Positions 32,775-43,594 of a stretch of DNA of 46,938 nucleotides are shown in pieces. The stretch lies in contig JBBPTG010000191.1 in assembly GCA_038093975.1 (NCBI GenBank), forward strand, positions 1-46,938. Direction: 5' to 3'. Origin of the DNA: Chalciporus piperatus. Lineage: Eukaryota; Basidiomycota; Agaricomycetes; Boletales; Boletaceae. The translations under genes and the position numbers were made by a program. Under the pieces are notes generated by a model. That model did not search any database and was not told where the DNA came from. It was given only the letters and a program-made list of their open reading frames with translations. How positions within the stretch are numbered: position 1 is the stretch's first letter; the number at the start of each line of letters is the position of its first letter.

Positions 32775-34326
32775 TCGCGAAGCGATGCGGCTCGGGATGT
32801 AGTACTATGTGCTCCCGGGCCTCAGTACGGATCCTGTGGGTGCGTGTTGGAGGTCTAGATGCATCGGCGTCTGTATTCTACTCTTCTCATTCTAGAAATG
32901 CAAACCGTCATGCTCGCAGCGTCTCTCTGTAATATTTTTTTTTTTCGCACAGAATACGCGTTCTTGTTGCAAATTGGTTCTCACTATGTGCTGCCGTGCT
33001 TGCCTCGATCCTCGAGGGGGCTCCCATACTCCCTCCGAATCGGCACCGTACAACATGTTCGCTTGGTAACTAGTGAGTAATACTATGTGAGTGTTCGACT
33101 CGGAGGGGTTGGTGATAAGTCAGTCGTATTCGATATCCGATCCTCGATCACGATCGTACCCGGCGTGTTCAATTCGCCACATACTAACGACAACGAACAT
33201 CGATCAATTAGTACTTCGTACTCCAACGATCGTTCTCGCTCACTCAGATCCCGGCTCGTCGTTCAATTCGAATTCGAGACTTGTCCACATTCCAACTCGT
33301 GTCCGTCCCTCGGCTAGTAGAGAGATGAAATTGGAAACGGTACATATAGGTTGGGGTTTCTAGGAACGGGAAAGACGAGAACAAGGGGGGGGGAGGAGGA
33401 AAACTCGGAAGTCGAAGAACAGAACGAGGGGCGGTCGGAATGAATTCGAGAACCCAAGCAAGCATTCCAAAGAGGGGGAAGGGCGAGGGGGGGGGGGGGG
33501 GAGAACTTCTTGCTATTGAGCGGGATATGTACCCGATACATTCAAAACGAATCTGGAGCTCAGATCAGATCAGCAAGGCTCAACGGCCCAACGTGTCATT
33601 GTTTCTTCCCTCTCATTCCAAAACAAGTGACAATGCAAAAAAAAAAGGGGAGGGGTCCCCTTTCGAGCAAGGTAAGTGATATAATATATGGGTTCGATGG
33701 CGATGCTATAGCGGTCGAAAAGAAATAATTAGGCGTAGATTAAAGATAGCTTTTTCGATCGGTGGGGTTTTTTCGGGAAACAGGGGAACGGGAAATGGAA
33801 AGAAGATGATAAAAAAGGATGATTGGGGGGTTGATATACAACGACCGAAATGGGAGCTTTTTAGGTTGGCTGTACTGGATTAGTATGCGGAGTTCCGTAG
33901 AGATGATTAGGAGATAAAATAAGCGTGAAGAAGGCTTCGTACTATATGATAACGCCTAGATTTCGATAATGGGGAGAAGGATGCCTAATGCTGGGTGTGT
34001 GTGTGAGCGAGACAACAGTATAAGCGAAAGCGAGGCTCAGAGGAAACGAGCGGCATTAAATGTACGACGTGTTTTAACTATTGAAAAAGCACAAAAGAGC
34101 GAAAACTATGAAAAGAAAGATCGAGCAGTAGGAACAAAACACACAAATGGGACTTGGTAAGTGACAGGGGGAGTGAAAACTCATCGTGATGTTTTTTCGT
34201 GGATCGTGCGTGAACAGTCAATCGTATCGCGGACTTGGGGAGTGGATACAAACGGGGGATTTGGGGGTTGTGGAAGAATAAGACCACCACCGCTCAAAGC
34301 GTACGGCAACAACGCAACGCGTGCGA
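32775..34326. other. Convergent intergenic region with G-runs
   Basis: About 1.55 kb between the 3' ends of the TOPORS-like and homeodomain genes, so it mostly holds their 3'UTRs. It is purine-rich on the plus strand from 33360 to 33850, with a G9 run at 33385-33393 and a G15 run at 33487-33501, and several A and T runs. No ORF looks coding. Confidence 0.45.
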
Positions 34327-36074
34327 TCAATGTTCTCCAGCTTCGTCGTCTGATCTCGCGTGACCTTCTCCCTGTAGAGAAGCACGGGAAGAAGCGGAGG
34401 TTGAAAGCGGCTGACCTCGAGAAGGCGAGATTATGTGAAGGAGAGGATCCAGCGGGTGTGAGCCACGGGGAGGTTCTCCTGAAGACGGACAAAAGTGTCT
34501 GCCACGAGACAAATCTGGAGATACATTGTGCGTTAAGCGGTCATGAGCCCCAACGGCGGAGAAGCTTGCTCTAGCCGAGTGAGACGATCTTGATGCGTTC
34601 ACCCAGGAGGCAAACTCGGGGCGGGTGTACGGCGTGAACGTCTGAGGATCCCATTGCGGTCTAGGTTGGAGTGCGAACGGCGGTGGCATATTCAGAGCCG
34701 CAGAGCTGCCTTGTCCAATGGCAGAGCGGGAGGTGGAGTCGTGGCCTTTGATGATATTCACAGAAGGGCTCAATGGAGCCTGTGGTGGGAACGAGGATGT
34801 TGCCGACACGTAACGATCAGTATTATTGCGTGGTTCCAAGAAACTAAGGTTGATGGGAGGAAGAACTCTAGAAAAGTGAGGCGAGGCGTCGCCTTCTTGC
34901 GCCTGTGAGGATGGCGGGGGTAGACCGCGTGTGCTCCCGCGAAAATTCTGAGGAGAAATACCGTCCGGCAACCGAGGCGGGTGAAGCTGCTGAGAGTTTC
35001 CCATTACAGATCTAGGACTCGTAGGCGTTCGATGTGGGGGCTCCCACTCTTCGGCAGAAGCGGGTGGGTGTTGATGAGAAGACCAACCAGGTATGCCTGG
35101 TCCGGAGAGTGGAGGGTTTGAATCGAGTGACCCTCTTGATTCAGTTGCAACAGAACGTGAATTGCTAGGACCCGCTTGCGGTATTTCAGCTGTGGCACCA
35201 CCAGCTGAAGGGGAGGGATATGAGGGAGTGGAAGGGCCGGCAGGGCCCATAATGGGGAAGGGACCAAACTGGGGTGGGCGCGTCAAGGGGGCCGATTCAC
35301 TCTGTGGACGTCTCGCCTTTTGCCGCTGATTCTGGGGATGGACATGATTAGTAACGCTCCAGCGCACCCACAGCAATCGACCAAAAATACTAACTTGGAA
35401 CCAGATCTGCGTGATACATCAGCCTTTGGAGCGCAGAGGATCAATCGATGATTACGACGCACCTGTACTTTCCGAGCGCTCAAGCCTATCTGACGTCCCA
35501 CTTCTTCTCGCATAGCGGTGGTTGGGAACCGGGACTAGGGGTGTAAAGTGAGCGGAAGAGGGCACATGCGATGGTTTTAAAAAAAAACGGGTGACGGTAC
35601 CTTTGTTAGAAGAGCATGCAGAACGGCAGATTGGTGCGGTGTCGTGAGCGTGCGGGTGCGCTTCTTTTTTGGAGGGGCGGTGACGGGCGGGGCAGAGCGT
35701 TCTGACTGTTGGCTACGTTCTGCCTCAGTCTCATTATCTGCCATACCACTCTGGGAGGAAGAATCGGAGATGGAGGAAGCACGTTCAGCGGTCATATTTG
35801 CGGCTCGGTCCCTACGTTTCCTTTTAGTTGGGCGCCTGATGCTTACGTCTTGTTCTGGACGCAAATGACGGGATGGACCCTGTGCTGAGATATGGGAGGA
35901 CGCGAGATCGGTGGTTGGGGCGGAAGGAGGGATATGTGCCGGGGGAGGAGGTAGAGAAGAGGTAGTGTCGAACCGAGAATGATGGACTCGAGAGTCGTGT
36001 TCGAGGGGTTGTGAAGGTGTCTGTGAGTTGGGGGAGGTGTCAGAGGTGATATTAGCGGGCGGAGTAGTAGACAT
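34327..36074 (-). CDS. Homeodomain transcription factor (non-TALE)
   Basis: Four minus-strand exons (36074-35601, 35534-35463, 35406-35395, 35331-34327) encode 520 aa. The homeodomain is at about residues 136-195: KKKRTRTLTTPHQSAVLHAL, then LLTKSRFPTTAMREEVGRQI, then GLSARKVQIWFQNQRQKARR. Its spacing is that of a canonical 60-residue domain without the three-residue TALE insertion. Trp48, Phe49 and Asn51 are present. The Ile-Trp-Phe-Gln of the recognition helix comes from a 12-nt microexon; skipping it would delete the core of the DNA-contact helix in frame. The flanks are Ser/Pro-rich and disordered. It probably regulates development, as other Agaricomycete homeodomain factors do, but the ortholog cannot be named. 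The start is the only upstream Met in the frame. Confidence 0.9.
35395..35406 (-). other. 12-nt microexon of the homeodomain gene
   Basis: The four codons ATC TGG TTC CAA are flanked by CACGCAG upstream and GTTAGT downstream on the minus strand, with introns of 56 and 63 nt. They supply the invariant Trp-Phe of homeodomain helix 3. Confidence 0.85.
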
Positions 36075-38333
36075 TCAGAGTGTAAAAGTGTGCAAACGAA
36101 TAAACAAATAATGAATGAAATGCGGGTGCGACGAACGACCGTGACAGTTCAGCACTTCATTTGCAACCTCTGCGGGGAGAAGGGACGCGGAAGGGAGGGG
36201 GGGAGGAAAGAAACGATGGCAACTCGACAGACGACGACCTGGGCAACGAAAAAGCTTGTGAGCAGCTGGCTCATTGACCGATGATAATTCGCGGAAATCC
36301 CTGGTGGTAACAGGTGGCAACCTCGACCTGGAATATCTTTTCCACCCTCCCGCAGGTCTCGTTGCCACCGCCTGCAAATGTTGCCGAGAAGAGAGCGAAC
36401 CGAGGGAGTTTGGTCATTGACAGCCTGTCAATTGACCGTCAATATCAAACTGTCACTCAATTTCACTTCCGTCCATCTCCCTATCAGATCAATACGATCA
36501 GGCTTAGCCAGCTGCTCAGCCTTGTTTTTCATAATCCATATAAAAAACATCACACAGTGTACCCTCTTAACCGACATGACACTGTACATATTAAACTATA
36601 CGAACCTCATATCCAAATGAAGATCGAGAAGCGTTCTCATTTCGGGTTGCTGATTGTGGTCGCCCATGGGAAGGTTCTATCTGAGCCCTGCCAGTAAGTC
36701 CCAAGTCACCCCTTCCAGCATCATTACAGCAAAGACCACCCAACTTGAACGTTTTGTAAAATACGACCCTATTTTCAAACCTAGTTTGTACATTTCGAAT
36801 TCACTCATTCAGTTCCGTGGTTATGTGGCTGATCAATTTCGGTCAGCTGAGCCCGGAATCACCACGAGCACCGCGGAATTGCCCTGTGAATCGCGCGTTG
36901 CGGCAGCGCAAGTAAGTACATCCATAGAATCACTCCTGATCATTCTGATGCAATCCTCGAGGGATAATGCCAGCCACATGGAGCCCATGATGGCAATATA
37001 AAACTGTCAAAATGTGTCCTGTCAAAGCGGCACAGCCTGAGTCTTCCGTCATCAATAATTTAAACTATCAAGTATGTACGTCGCCTGACCGTGCACAGTG
37101 AGTTGCGACCCCGTCGGAAAGAAATGCATTTCGGGTTGCCAGCTACTGACATGAAATTTGTAGAGAAGGAGAATCGTAGACTCCACGGTGAACTGTCGGA
37201 AGAATTCTCAAGGTCAAGGTGAGCGACCCCGCAACGGATAGCGCTCGGACGACCGTGATTTAACGGTGGGTCAATAATGAGATTGCTACCGACGAAACAT
37301 GTCACTACTTATCCACACTTGTCACCGCAGTTGGTTGTCAACTGTCATCGTTCATGCATATTAACTGTCAATTTTCGGCGGATTCCCGGCTTGGCTGCCA
37401 ATTAATCGTCGGCGAGGGGCGAGGGGGATGTGTAAGGTTTCCCTCGTTCGACCTGGAATGTATACTTATATGTTACCACTTCCAGACTGAGGTAGACTGA
37501 GGTACATACGACTGTTGTCCTCGAGTCAGCTGCCAGGGGTTACTGGGTACACAGGCCCGAGTCAGCTGCCAGGGGTTACTGGGTACACAGGCCCGACATG
37601 AACCAGCATGAACCATGAAGGAGTAAGGGCGTCAGTGCTTTGTTATCACATTTCATGTAAATGCGCAAAAATTAAATACCTCTCCCGCCGAGCAGTCCTG
37701 CAAAATAGCTTGCTCGTTCCAAAGGTACTTAAGCAAACTTGCGGGCAACTTGCGGGTGCATCAAACCTCGGATATCATCAGTCAGCGTGCTCCTCACTGC
37801 CAATGTATATGCAGCAAGTCAGAACCTACATAACTGGGGGGATAGTTTGCTACCATGCAAACAGGACCCGTTTTCTTGTAACCAAGCAGACTTACTCAGC
37901 CCTGGTCACCTCTGCTTCGGAGCCGTGAAACCTGCGCGATCGTTGATACCTGGCAGCAAAGACCGATTTAGTTCCAGCGATTATTCAAGACAGGCCCGGC
38001 GGGTTGCCATTAGTATGTCGCAATTTCGCAAACCCGTCGGGCGCATCCCGAGCGTCTGGAAACCCATCCTACCGGCTTTATCAGGTCGGAGATATGTTCT
38101 AAAGCATGTACATACCTGCTCCAACTTGGAGAGTGAGTATGAAGGTAGTACTTGGATGCTGTTCAGTGTATTTGCAGGGTCGTTTTTTCTCCGACCAACT
38201 AGTAGTATATAGTACTGTCGATCGTGATCCACTACCCGGGGGCGTGGCTGTGCTCTCTCTCTCGTCATGAGTGCCTTTCCATTTCTGGAACCGAAGGCCT
38301 TTGAAGTTTGAACCACGTTCTAGTCTCTGCACG
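36075..38333. other. Long intergenic region with TGTCA-rich stretch and tandem repeat
   Basis: About 2.26 kb upstream of both the homeodomain gene and DIM1 (divergent genes). From 36410 to 37390 the words TGTCA or TGACA occur about 13 times, several as AACTGTCA. A 36-bp perfect tandem duplication lies at 37523-37594. The ORFs at 37608-38212 have no recognisable motif. Decayed transposon sequence is possible, but no end or coding remnant was found. Confidence 0.45.
37523..37594 (+). repeat. 36-bp perfect tandem duplication
   Basis: Two identical units, 37523-37558 and 37559-37594, each starting GAGTCAGCTGCCAGGGG and ending CACAGGCCC, are directly adjacent. Confidence 0.85.
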
Positions 38334-39065
38334 ATGTCCTACTTCCTCCCTCACCTCCCCTCTGGCTGGCACGTCGACGAGGCTATCAAATCAGAAGAAG
38401 ATCGTATCGTCGTCATCCGCTTCGGACATGACTGGGACCCTCAGTGCATGACTATGGACGAGACGCTCTACTCCGTTGCAGAGAAGGTCCAAAACTTTGC
38501 AGTCATATACTTGGTGGACATCACTGCCGTGCCAGATTTCAACAAGGTTCGTTTCCGTCGATCTAGGTCGATCTAGGGCTTTCGGGTTTCACCAAAGTTC
38601 CTGACACGGCCATACGCGGGTACAGATGTACGAATTGTACGACCCGTGTACTGTCATGTTCTTCTACCGGTATGTGTCTTGATCCAGATCTGTTCAATCC
38701 CCTCATGTTCCTTTCCACAGTAATAAGCACATCATGATCGATCTTGGTACCGGTAACAACAACAAGATGTTCGTGTCTTTCGTATTTCTTCTGCGCCACA
38801 ACTCATGGGTCTGCTCCCGATCCACAGAAATTGGGCGATGGACAATAAGCAAGAGGTAATTTAATTGGCCACCGTGTTCCGCTCGGAGTTCCACTGAACT
38901 TGTTTTTCTCTCCCCAGCTTATCGACATTATCGAGACCGTTTACCGTGGCGCTTCCAAAGGACGTGGTCTCGTTGTCTCCCCCAAGGGTGAGTCTATCTT
39001 CGCTCCTTGACTGTTTGTTGTTCTCAAGTGGCGGCGCAGATTATTCGACACGGTACAGGTACTGA
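38334..39065 (+). CDS. DIB1: U5 snRNP thioredoxin-like protein DIM1/DIB1
   Basis: Six exons (38334-38546, 38626-38669, 38721-38768, 38828-38855, 38918-38987, 39040-39065) encode exactly 142 aa, the conserved length of this protein from yeast relatives to human. MSYFLPHLPSGWHVDEAI, RIVVIRFGHDWDPQCM, YLVDITAVPDFNKMYELYDP, MFFYRNKHIMIDLGTGNNNK, INWAMDNKQE and the C-terminal DYSTRYRY are near-identical to other eukaryotes. It is a thioredoxin fold without a CxxC active site. As a component of the U4/U6.U5 tri-snRNP it keeps the spliceosome from activating too early. Six exons in such a short gene, some under 30 nt, is dense even for this genome. Confidence 0.97.
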
Positions 39066-39411
39066 GCCGAGTTCATTTTACCTGTACTCTCTACGAGTTT
39101 TCATTTTCGAGTGTTGTATTTGTACCACTTAGTACAGATGCCTATAATGTTGCTGGCGTGTCGCCGCATTACATCAACTTTTTGTAAGCGCTCATTGAGT
39201 GCTCAATGAGCTCGGCTGGACCGCTTAGCTCGGTTTGGAGTCGCTTACAGTCTGCTTGGCCAATGAGAGCCTCCCAAAGTGTGGTGGAATGAGTATGTTA
39301 TTTTGACGCTTTGCAGATGTAGGGCCGACAGTTTCGCGTCTGATGAAGTAATCCAGTAAATTACTCCTGTTTCTTGTTTAGAACTTTGTAATTTGTGTTT
39401 CGTTGTCGACG
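39066..39411. other. Intergenic, promoter of the remodeller gene
   Basis: 346 bp in head-to-tail arrangement. It has a short inverted word near 39190-39215 (GCGCTCATTGAGTGCTCAATGAGC) that could form a small hairpin. Nothing else was seen. Confidence 0.35.
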
Positions 39412-42400
39412 ATGTCAGTCAGCCCAGCGCCGTCGTCTCCTTTGCAGATCCCGATGTCGTCTGCTGCAGCAAGCACGGTCGCTTCCTCTCCACCACCCAG
39501 CGAAGACCCAGGAACTTATGACGACGACATAGACACGCGAGAGGTATCTCAACATCCACCATTCTATCCCGCTGGCGGCTCTAAATTATCATTTACCAGA
39601 CCTCTGTTGTCCCGGAATCCGCAGAAGATGAGGTGAGCGTGCATCTTTCTTACGCTCGACGTTTCACGACTTAGGCACGCGCCACCAGCAATTCCGCGAA
39701 CGTTTCACGCGTCTCGAACGGCTTCTCGAAAAGTCGTTCACGTACTCTACCCTGCTGGGCGCACAGATGGACAAGGAGAAGCGGACGTCTGCTTTGCGTG
39801 CGGCAATGAAAGTCGCAGCGCCCTCTGATAGCACGACGCGTAAACGCGCGCCGCGGAAGGCACCGAAACGTACTCGAGTCGTGGAAGAAGAGGAGGAGGC
39901 TTCGCTGGACAAGCCTCCGAAACCCGTTAGTACTGTGCAGGACGGGTCAGAAACGCATGCAACGTTTCTGCAACCTTCGCTTGTGACTGGTGGCAAGTTG
40001 AAGGAGTATCAACTTGAGGGCGTCGAGTGGATGGTGTCATTGGATAAGAACGGTGTTTCAGGCATCTTAGGTGCGTATATGCGTTCAAATTCTTTGTTCT
40101 GTGACCGACCTGTCGTGTATTCGTGACGCAGCGGACGAGATGGGGTTGGGAAAGGTGAGTGTGTTGTGGTCAATGTATTCGTCTACGGAAAAGTTTACCT
40201 TTGCTCGTGAGACCCTTCAAGCGATCGCTTTCAACGCACATCTCCGCGAGCTAGGACACTTTAGGCCGTTCCTTATCGTCTGTCCACTGAGTGTCATCCA
40301 CAACTGGGTCGACGAGTTCAATCGCTTTGCTCCTGCCGTTAGCACGTTCACGTTTGATGATGGTCTCTATCATGCTCACGGCAATTTAGATCCCCGTATG
40401 CATGTACCACGGTTCTCCCGCCGACCGTGCTGAACTCCGGCGTACCGTTATGCGTGAGCCTGACGATGGCTCACAGGCAAGTGCTGCACCTGGAGAGAGG
40501 GTGATGGCTTCGCGACGCAAACCCCAGAAAGCAACAGGCAAAAAGACCAAAGCGAAAGCCCCTGCGACCGGAACTCGTAAGAGTAGCCGTGTCACCAAGC
40601 GACGGAAAATAGACCTCAGCGATGATGTTGCATCTGTCAATTCAGAAGACGGTAAGGATGACGATGAGGACGAACACGAAGACCATCGTATACCCGCTGC
40701 AAAAGATACCACTTCCATTTCTCAAACCAATCTACCACCTCAGACGAAAGAGTCGTTTCCCATCGTCGTCACCACGTACGAGATAATCATTCGAGACCAA
40801 CCTCATCTTTCAAAATATAACTGGGGCTACATCGTCGTTGACGAGGGTCACCGGTTGAAGAATCTCAATTGCAGGCTCATCCAGGAGATCAAGAAATACC
40901 CGAGTGCAGGTCGGATGATTTTGACTGGCACGCCACTTCATGTTCGTTCCCTCCCCCACTATCAAGGACGTCCTTGATGTTCATCTCTTTCGTTTGCAGA
41001 ATAACCTCGCAGAGCTCTGGTCTTTGCTGAACTTCATTCTTCCCGACATATTCGACGATCTAGATACCTTCCAAGAATGGTATGTCATTCATTTCGCGAC
41101 CTTGCTTTCCGCTCTGTATCCGAGTCTATCTTTTGCGCTCCCGCCCTCCTATTCCCTGTTCCGCCTTTGCCAAGCGTTTCCGCTGACCACCCTAATTTAG
41201 GTTCAACCTTGGCACTCTCCAGTCCCGCCTGTCGCCCACCCAATCCACTCACCTCATCTCCACGCTCCACGGTATCCTCAAACCCTTCCTCCTCCGTCGT
41301 CTCAAAGTCGACGTCGAAGGTCTGCTTCCACCGAAGAAAGAATACGTCATCTATGCACCCCTGAGCGTGAAGCAACGCAACTTTTACGACGAGATCGTAG
41401 AGGGTCGTATACGTCGTTTCTTGCTCGACAAGGGACTTGAGAACGGCGGGGAGGTGAAGAAGGAAGAGGTTGACGTGAATGCGCCGAGGCAGTTGAGAGC
41501 TGGGAAGAAGCGGAGGTATGATGTTGATGGGGACGATGCCGAGTATTTCAGGCAGTTGGAGAGAGGGGAGGAAGAGAAGGAGGAGAGGACGCAGGAGGAT
41601 GTGGCGGAGCTTGGGAGACAGCATCAGATAAGAGAGAATGGTGAGCTCGTCGTCTCCTGTAGTCCGTGATTCTGGTTTTGCTAAACGGGGCGACTCTGGA
41701 ACAGTCAAAGGCATCAACAACATGCGTCTTCAGAATACTGTCATGCAATTGCGCAAGGCGTGTTCGCATCCGCTTTTGTTTCTGGATCCGTCGGAACCCT
41801 TGCCAGAGACAACGGAGGAGCTTGTTGATTCCAGTGGAAAGATGATGCTCCTCGAACGACTGCTTGGCGAACTCTTCAGCAGAAAACATAAAGTCCTTTT
41901 ATTTAGTCAGTTTACGACGATGTTGGACATCATCGAGGTGCGTCAGGGGTTTTCGCTCCGAGGAATCGAGGCGGGTATTGACAGTGTATATGCATCTGAT
42001 TTCACAGATATGGGCCACTGACGTCAAAGGCTGGAATATCTGTCGTATCGATGGGTCGACGAGTCCGTCAGAACGTCGAGAACAGATGAGCAGATTCCAA
42101 GAAGCTGGCAATAGTCCCGATGCACCCATCCTGTTCTTACTGAGTACGCGCGCGGGAGGGTTGGGGATCACCCTCACCGCCGCTGATACCGTCATTTTCT
42201 ACGATCAAGATTGGGTGAGCTTTCTGGTTCATCACCGGACGCGTTAAGGCATTCGCTGATGGCATTACTTTTTGATATGTGTCTAGAATCCTCAAATGGA
42301 CGTTCAAGCGCAAGACCGTGCGCATCGGATTGGCCAGACGAAGCCTGTGCTCGTGTTTCGATTGGTGACTGCGCACACGATCGAGACAAGGATTATGCAA

Positions 42401-42843
42401 CGCGCGACTGAGAAACGACAGCTCGAGGCGCTCGTCATCGCCAAAGGTAACGTTTCTGTTTCTGTTTCTGATTTCCACTGTCACAACACCGTCTATGCCC
42501 ACGATTCGCTGACGTGTACATAGGCAAGTTCAAGATGCCAGGCCAAGCGGGCCGCACGAAAGCAGACAATATCGCCGACATGGCGGCTGCGTTGCTCAAA
42601 CTCGAGGGCGACCATATCGAAGTCGTCCCTGAGACGCGGGAGGGCAAGAAGGGCGTGTTGAGCGATCGCGATTTGGAGATGCTGTTGGATCGCAGCGAGG
42701 CCGTGTTTAGCGAGAGGCGGAAGGGGTGGTCGAGCGAAGGCGTCGAGAAGGAGAAGAAGGCGGCGTTCGCGGTGTATGAGGCGCCTGTGCATAACGGGAA
42801 TGAGTTGGTGGCGAAGATTATGGGGGAGGATATGTCGGAGTGA
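39412..42843 (+). CDS. IRC5: SNF2-family chromatin remodeller, LSH/HELLS/DDM1/Irc5 type
   Basis: Twelve exons (39412-39543, 39600-39632, 39689-40070, 40132-40154, 40212-40337, 40390-40941, 41000-41079, 41201-41640, 41705-41937, 42008-42214, 42287-42446, 42524-42843) give an intact 895-aa frame. Motifs in order: [23 protein letters not shown] (near 183), [27 protein letters not shown] (near 381), [69 protein letters not shown] and [12 protein letters not shown]. The order and wording match the LSH subfamily, which remodels nucleosomes and supports DNA methylation and repeat silencing in plants, animals and Neurospora (MUS-30). A lysine/aspartate-rich insert of about 100 residues separates [12 protein letters not shown] from the DEGH part. 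The family residue Gln in TPLQNN is His here. Confidence 0.93.
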
Positions 42844-43594
42844 TCTCGAGTTGGATGTATGGCGGAGCAGTGGTGTATGTAGCATAAGGCAGAGCCGAGT
42901 AGATTAGTACAAGATGCTAATAATGTAAACAAGCTGGTGCTATCCCCCCTCCCCCTGCTCTTCAAGACCGGCCTGTTTTGGCGGAATCCGGATGTCGTAC
43001 GTGCAGAGTACTACAGAAGGAGTGTAGCAGCTTTGTGGCATCTGGCAGAACAGTGTTGAGCAAATACAGAGGCGACGGGAAAGCGACAAGGTATGACGAG
43101 TGTGGAGAGCTGAGGAGGCAAAGTGGGGGGGTGAAGGACCTATGAAACGAGGCGAGTGAGGGTCCAGTGAAGGAGACTACGGTCGGATCTTGAGAGAAGG
43201 AGTGAATAGCGAACCAGGAAGGGCTCAGCGGGCTCAGAAGTCAGGAAGGGACCACAGAAAGAGCCATAGACGGGATTAGTGCACAAAACACCGGATCAAG
43301 ATCATAATTTGGGTGTGCAAGAACTTATCTAGGATGTCAGAGATCAACATGGGTCAGTGGGTTGAATTCGACGAGTAGAAGACGGTGACGAGGGGCGACC
43401 CTGTGACATCGTCGTGTGTTCACAGAGTCTCAAAGGTTTGCTTCTGTCTCACTCCGCACCACTGGGCGTATATAAACAGTGCACAGAGAGGCCGACAACG
43501 CTTGTCTCGTTGTCGCGTTGCTGTTTATAACTCGATTCGATAAGGCGTTAGACCATTCCTATCGCCGTTCAGCTATCTCTCAAGACAAACGACG
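42844..43594. other. Intergenic region with promoter of the F-box gene
   Basis: About 750 bp. The left third is the 3' flank of the remodeller gene; the middle is purine-rich. A TATA box lies at 43469. No other feature was seen. Confidence 0.4.
43469..43476 (+). promoter_or_regulatory. Probable TATA box of the F-box-like gene
   Basis: TATATAAA, 119 bp before the start codon at 43595, the only good match in the intergenic region. Confidence 0.5.

Noticed and set aside
34327..36074. Homeodomain gene as mating-type HD1/HD2
   Set aside because: There is a single gene rather than a divergent HD1/HD2 pair, and the usual neighbours of the locus (mitochondrial intermediate peptidase, beta-flanking gene) are absent.
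37739..38212. 157-aa ORF in the intergenic region before DIM1
   Set aside because: No family resemblance, atypical codon use and no start context; probably chance.
41085..41723. 212-aa antisense ORF in the remodeller gene
   Set aside because: It is leucine-rich only because it is antisense to Lys/Glu-rich coding sequence; it spans exons and introns of the real gene.
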